A stretch of 64,000 nucleotides of DNA. Source: JBBDYH01 sp040901795. GTDB taxonomy: Bacteria > Planctomycetota > Planctomycetia > Pirellulales > JALHPA01. The stretch is taken from NCBI GenBank assembly GCA_040901795.1, contig JBBDYH010000148.1, positions 1-64,000 of the forward strand. Direction: 5' to 3'. Positions 60,490 through 64,000 of the stretch are shown here, one piece after another. Below the pieces are notes generated by a model. It was not told the DNA's origin and made no database searches. It saw nothing but the letters and a program-made list of their open reading frames with translations. The translations under genes were made by a program, and so were the position numbers. How positions within the stretch are numbered: position 1 is the first letter of the stretch; each line of letters opens with the position of its first letter.

Positions 60490-62085
60490 ATGAACGATGC
60501 GAATGAACGTCGCCTGTTTTGGGCCTGCTTTATTGCGTTAATCACGACAGCGTTCGGTTTCATCGTCCGCGCGATGATCATTGAGGACTGGGGCACTGAA
60601 TTCAACTTGTCTGCGACCGAGAAGGGCGAAATCTTCGGTGTCGGTCTGTGGCCGTTCGCCATCAGTATTATCCTCTTCAGTCTGTTTATCGATCGCGTCG
60701 GCTACGGCAACGCGATGATATTCGCGTTCGTGTGCCATGTCGCATCGGCCGTCATTACGATTAACGCCGAAGGCTACTGGGGACTGTATTGGGGAAATTT
60801 CATTGTCGCACTTGGCAACGGCACGGTTGAAGCAGTGATCAATCCCGTTGTCGCCACGATGTTCGTCCGCCAGAAGACGAAGTGGCTCAATATTCTCCAT
60901 GCCGGCTGGCCGGGCGGATTGGTGCTCGGTGGGCTGATCACGATCGGAATGGGTACCAGCGGCGTGCTCACACAATGGACTGGCATGGACTTCACGTGGC
61001 AGCACAAGGTTGGTCTGATCCTGCTGCCGACGGCGGTCTACGGCCTGTTGATGTTGACCTGCCGTTTCCCAGTCAGCGAGCGCGTTGCCGCAGGCGTGTC
61101 GGATCGCGAGATGCTGAAGGAGTTCGGAATTCTTGGCGCGTTCATCGTCGGCGGCTTGATTGTGTTCGAGGTCAGCCGAGTGCTTGAAGATCGCGGATGG
61201 ATTTTTCAGGACTGGAGTGACACTGCGAAACTTTCCACGCGGCTGATCATCAGCGCCGCGATCGCCGGCGTCTTCGGCGTGTTCGTTCAATCGCTCGGCC
61301 GGCCAATGTTCATTCTTCTACTCTTGATCATGATGCCCTTGGCGACAACCGAATTGGGCACTGATACGTGGATCACCAGCTTGATGGAACCGCAGATGAC
61401 CAACTTCGAGTTGGCCCCCGGGTGGGTGCTCGTTTACACGTCGTTCATCATGATGGTATTGCGGTTTTTTGCCGGTCCAATTGTCCACGCGTTGTCTCCG
61501 TTGGGGTTGCTGATGCTCAGCGCAGCAATTGCGGCAGTGGGACTTTATTCGCTTTCGATCGCAAGCGGTGTGATGATCCTTGCCGCGGCGACGCTCTACG
61601 GCTTTGGCAAGACGTTCTTCTGGCCGACGATGCTGGGTGTGGTGTCGGAGCAATTTCCCCGCGGCGGAGCGCTTACGCTCAATGCCACGGGCGGTGTGGG
61701 GATGCTCGCTGTCGGCGTCGTTGGCTCGACCTTCCTCGGGTACGTGCAGGATAACAAGATGGTCGATAAGCTGGCGCAAGACCGGCCGAGCGTGGTCAGT
61801 CAGGTGGTGGACGCCAAGCCGACGGTCTTTGGCACCTACGAGGCGGTCAAACCAGAGAAGGTCGCGGCACAGCCCGAGGAAATCCGGGCTGAAATTACCG
61901 CGCTGGAAGGCGATACAAAAAAAGAGACGCTGGCCGTGGTGGCAATCTTCCCGGTGATTATGTTCGTGTGCTACGGTCTGCTCATGTTGTACTTCCGGTC
62001 ACGCGGCGGTTATCAGCAGGTCCACCTGGAAGTGGAGAGAACCAACGACATGTTGGGGGCGCCAGTAGGCACCGTCGAAAACTAG
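60490..62085 (+). CDS. MFS transporter
   Basis: The ATG at 60490, eleven bases after GAGGGA, gives 531 residues. A longer frame to 60316 has no family sequence. About twelve membrane helices are visible, for example LFWACFIALITTAFGFIVRAM, LWPFAISIILFSLF, GLYWGNFIVALGNGTVEAV, GLVLGGLITIGMG, VYTSFIMMVLRFFAGPIV and FPVIMFVCYGLLMLYF. Loop motifs such as DRVGYGN in the first half fit the major facilitator fold. A soluble loop near 430-500 (DNKMVDKLAQDRP to EEIRAEITALEG) is unusually long. The substrate cannot be told; nutrient or sugar uptake is possible. Its end overlaps tilS by four bases. Confidence 0.88.
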   Translation: MNDANERRLFWACFIALITTAFGFIVRAMIIEDWGTEFNLSATEKGEIFGVGLWPFAISIILFSLFIDRVGYGNAMIFAFVCHVASAVITINAEGYWGLYWGNFIVALGNGTVEAVINPVVATMFVRQKTKWLNILHAGWPGGLVLGGLITIGMGTSGVLTQWTGMDFTWQHKVGLILLPTAVYGLLMLTCRFPVSERVAAGVSDREMLKEFGILGAFIVGGLIVFEVSRVLEDRGWIFQDWSDTAKLSTRLIISAAIAGVFGVFVQSLGRPMFILLLLIMMPLATTELGTDTWITSLMEPQMTNFELAPGWVLVYTSFIMMVLRFFAGPIVHALSPLGLLMLSAAIAAVGLYSLSIASGVMILAAATLYGFGKTFFWPTMLGVVSEQFPRGGALTLNATGGVGMLAVGVVGSTFLGYVQDNKMVDKLAQDRPSVVSQVVDAKPTVFGTYEAVKPEKVAAQPEEIRAEITALEGDTKKETLAVVAIFPVIMFVCYGLLMLYFRSRGGYQQVHLEVERTNDMLGAPVGTVEN

Positions 62086-63167
62086 GCGGTAGAGCGACTG
62101 CTCTGCGCAGGGCGCTTCAACACCAGCGCCGCGCCTTGCTTTTCAGCCATGATTTTGCCGGGGAACATGCGCTTGTACGGCGCATCCTGCGGCTTGGGCA
62201 CGCTTTCGCGTTCATCGTCGTCGTGCAATTCCGCGGCGCCTTCGATGGCCAGTTCCACCCACTCGTCGAGCCCCATTTGCTGTTGCGGCCAGCTCATGTC
62301 TCGCCAGATTCGCAAGAACAACTCGCGCACGAGGTGCGGATTTATTCCAGCCAGCATGTCGCGGTTCACAATCACTTCCTCTTCCTCGAACGCCACCGCC
62401 TCCTCGACGAGATCTTCGACCAGCTCGTCGATCGCCGACTGCGCCCCGCTGGCTGTCTCGCTGAGCCGCAGAAGCGCCTCGACCACATTGCGGTTGTAAT
62501 CCCTTTCCAAGAGCGGCAAGAGCTCGTGGCGGATGCGATTCCGTGTGAAGCGGGGATCCGCATTGCTAGGGTCCTCGCAGAATGGCTGATCGATCTCGCG
62601 GAGATACCCGACCACGTCGCTGTGGCGGAAACTAAGCAACGGCCGAACCAGATAGATGTCTTGCCGGCCGAAGACCGGCCGCAGCTCGTGAATGCCTTGC
62701 AGCCCAGCGATCCCAGTTCCCCGGAGGATCCGGTGCAGCACGGTTTCAGCCTGGTCATCGGCTGTGTGTCCGGTAGCAATGAAGTTGGCCCGATGGCGGT
62801 CGGCCACTTGCGCAAGAAACTCGTAACGGGCGCCGCGAGCGGCCGCCTCAACTCCGTCTCCTTGTTGCTCGGCCAAGGCGGCCACATCGGCCTGCCCCAG
62901 TTCGAATGGCAGCTCGAGCCGGCCGGCCAGATCGGCTACAAAGCGGGCGTCGTCAGCCGAGCCGGCCCGCAAACGATGGTTAAAGTGGGCCACGATCACT
63001 TGCCGCGGCCGATTCTCTTCCAGCCCGACGAGCATCCGTAGCAAAGCGACGCTGTCGGCCCCGCCAGAGACAGCCGCGACCACCGCTCGGCCGTCCCATT
63101 CGAAGGCGGACCAGTCGTCCGCCAATAGGCGCTGGGGATGTTGGCTCTCGTTACGGCTTTTTTCCAT
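62082..63167 (-). CDS. tilS: tRNA(Ile)-lysidine synthase
   Basis: Modifies the wobble cytidine of isoleucine tRNA to lysidine using ATP. The ATG at 63167 (MEKSRNESQ) is preferred; the longer frame runs through repeat sequence. The PP-loop motif is AAVSGGADSVALLRML near residue 33. TGHTADDQAETVL, RPLLSF and DPSNADPRFTRNRIRHELLP are family marks. The 361-residue length is normal. It converges with the MFS gene and shares four bases at the stop codons. Confidence 0.93.
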   Translation of the reverse strand: MEKSRNESQHPQRLLADDWSAFEWDGRAVVAAVSGGADSVALLRMLVGLEENRPRQVIVAHFNHRLRAGSADDARFVADLAGRLELPFELGQADVAALAEQQGDGVEAAARGARYEFLAQVADRHRANFIATGHTADDQAETVLHRILRGTGIAGLQGIHELRPVFGRQDIYLVRPLLSFRHSDVVGYLREIDQPFCEDPSNADPRFTRNRIRHELLPLLERDYNRNVVEALLRLSETASGAQSAIDELVEDLVEEAVAFEEEEVIVNRDMLAGINPHLVRELFLRIWRDMSWPQQQMGLDEWVELAIEGAAELHDDDERESVPKPQDAPYKRMFPGKIMAEKQGAALVLKRPAQSSRSTA

Positions 63168-63170
63168 TTC

Positions 63171-63307
63171 GTGTGCCACTGGCTCTGACGGTGTGTTGTG
63201 AATTGAGTTGGTTTGCAATCCGCACTCGCCGCGGCGAGTGGCACACGGGCGAGCGGTTTGAGAGTTGACCTTGGTCTGCTCCGGCACTAGCCGAGCCACT
63301 GGCACAC
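63171..63307. repeat. Cluster of GTGCCACTGGC palindromes
   Basis: GTGTGCCACTGGCTC (63171-63185) and GAGCCACTGGCACAC (63293-63307) are inverted copies with one mismatch. Between them lies a perfect palindrome CACTCGCCGCGGCGAGTG (63223-63240) followed by GCACACGG. This is a composite of the same family as the palindrome at 39120. Confidence 0.75.
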
Positions 63308-63714
63308 GGTGCTTGGTGTTCCGGTCCCGGGCCTCGTGGTTTCTCTTTGCTAACCCCTACGGCTTGCCGCTGAGCCGCCGTAAACAACGCTGTATCGTCA
63401 ATCTGCGCAGAATCGTGGATTGCAGTTTGGCGCTGCTGCCACTACCATTCTAGGTAGCGGCGTGCCAGCGTCTCGGCCAGCGGTCGGGGCGGTCGGTTCG
63501 CCGCGTGCGTAAATAGTTTACTATGTATGTCTTCGGTCATAAACGAGTAAGTCGGCCGACGGCAGTCTGCAGCGGTTAGTGACAGGTCTGTATCTGGTAG
63601 TAGCAACCCAACCTTTCGTGCGGGCTTTGGCGTGATGAACTGGCTGGTCGCAATTCTCCAGTTGTTGCTGAGCTGGCTACCGGCCAAGGCGATGCCTTGC
63701 CGCGCTACCGCTCG
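63308..63714. other. Gap; possible 32-codon fragment
   Basis: No clear gene. On the minus strand at 63442-63540 an ATG frame of 32 codons (MTEDIHSK ... ETLARRYLEW) ends in TAG. It looks like the start of a real protein but is too short and has no ribosome site, so it may be a remnant. The rest shows no feature I recognise. Confidence 0.3.
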
Positions 63715-63996
63715 CTACGACGCCGCCGCTCGGGTCGATTCGGTCTGGCTTTGCCAGCCGTTTGAATCGCCGCTTTCTGGTTGGCTGACACTTGTCGCGG
63801 TCGCGGGCTTGCGTGCCCGGCCACCTTCCGGCCGGGCGCTGGCGAGCTTGCTCTTTTCATGGCGGGCGGCCCGTTCGCGGTCCCGCTGCGCCCCGACCGC
63901 AACAAGATAATCGCGCAAACGCTCTTCCGTTTGCGGTTGCTCCCAGTACGGCGGTCGCCCCCTGCGCTGTCCAGCGTCGCTTCGAAGGGGAGTCAT
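63715..63996 (-). CDS. Hypothetical protein, partial or small
   Basis: A 93-codon minus-strand frame. It is rich in charged residues (TEERLRDYLVAVGAQRDRERAARHEKSK) and then serine/glutamine-rich. A GRPPYWEQPQ phrase near the start resembles short phage or accessory proteins, but I cannot assign a family. The start may lie outside the window. There is no overlap with a better gene, but support is modest. Confidence 0.35.
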   Translation of the reverse strand: MTPLRSDAGQRRGRPPYWEQPQTEERLRDYLVAVGAQRDRERAARHEKSKLASARPEGGRARKPATATSVSQPESGDSNGWQSQTESTRAAAS

Positions 63997-64000
63997 TCGT

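Noticed and set aside
1..64000. tRNA and rRNA genes
   Set aside because: None was recognised by eye. I did not run a covariance search, so short RNA genes cannot be excluded.

Overview
This window looks like a chromosomal segment of a high-GC planctomycete, most likely Pirellulales-like. The evidence is a PSCyt1/DUF1549/DUF1553 cytochrome-type protein, an arylsulfatase, several Gfo/Idh/MocA oxidoreductases (one with a Tat signal), a PEP-CTERM-like and an NxxGxxAF-repeat protein, BlaI/M56 regulators, secretin-N-domain proteins with glycine-rich tails, and many short intergenic palindromes. This assignment is inference from gene content; no rRNA or tRNA gene was seen.

Layout. 1-6197 is accessory and decayed. 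It holds a broken 5' copy of wecB, a broken HTH gene, and a phage-like module (MerR-like regulator, IS1595-type zinc-ribbon protein, small protein, terminase large subunit). The module is preceded by promoters carrying three copies of one dyad, AAAGCC-N7-GGCTTT. 6198-11688 holds nucleotide-sugar genes: wecB, a WbpA-type UDP-sugar dehydrogenase, a frameshifted secreted protein and glmS. 11863-14600 has an ankyrin-repeat protein and broken exported-protein genes. 14803-26262 is a mostly minus-strand metabolic cluster: secreted FAH-family protein, two Gfo/Idh/MocA, GYD, metallo-beta-lactamase fold, MetE-like, SIS, SDR, tandem alpha/beta hydrolase and enolase superfamily. Several gene junctions there are filled by short tandem repeats. 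26460-35480 carries the PSCyt1 protein, a REP-associated tyrosine transposase with perfect inverted ends, manA, a lipoprotein, a VapBC-type toxin-antitoxin pair, a frameshifted rtcB, rsmD and a secreted cyclophilin. 35559-42638 holds two large secretin-N-domain proteins in tandem. 43247-46334 has a DHFR-like protein and a BlaI repressor with a clear operator, followed by an M56 peptidase fused to polysaccharide-export-like domains. 46888-53173 is a glycan-degradation neighbourhood: TIM-barrel isomerase, sialidase-like, Gfo/Idh/MocA, mutarotase-like and sulfatase. 53170-63167 is largely housekeeping: xseA, DUF374 acyltransferase, dapF, an AsmA-like giant, an MFS transporter and tilS.

How the genes work together. 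WecB, the WbpA-type dehydrogenase, GlmS and ManA suggest supply of UDP-GlcNAc, UDP-ManNAc/uronate and mannose-derived sugars for surface polysaccharide. The sulfatase, sialidase-like and oxidoreductase genes suggest breakdown of external sulfated or complex glycans. The most unusual items are the terminase module with its triple dyad, the BlaI/M56-export fusion, and the RAYT element whose ends recur as composite repeats at 49.2 kb and 55.3 kb. Frameshifts are frequent (wecB copy, 8.9 kb, 14.2 kb, rtcB). Some may be real decay and some may be assembly indels.
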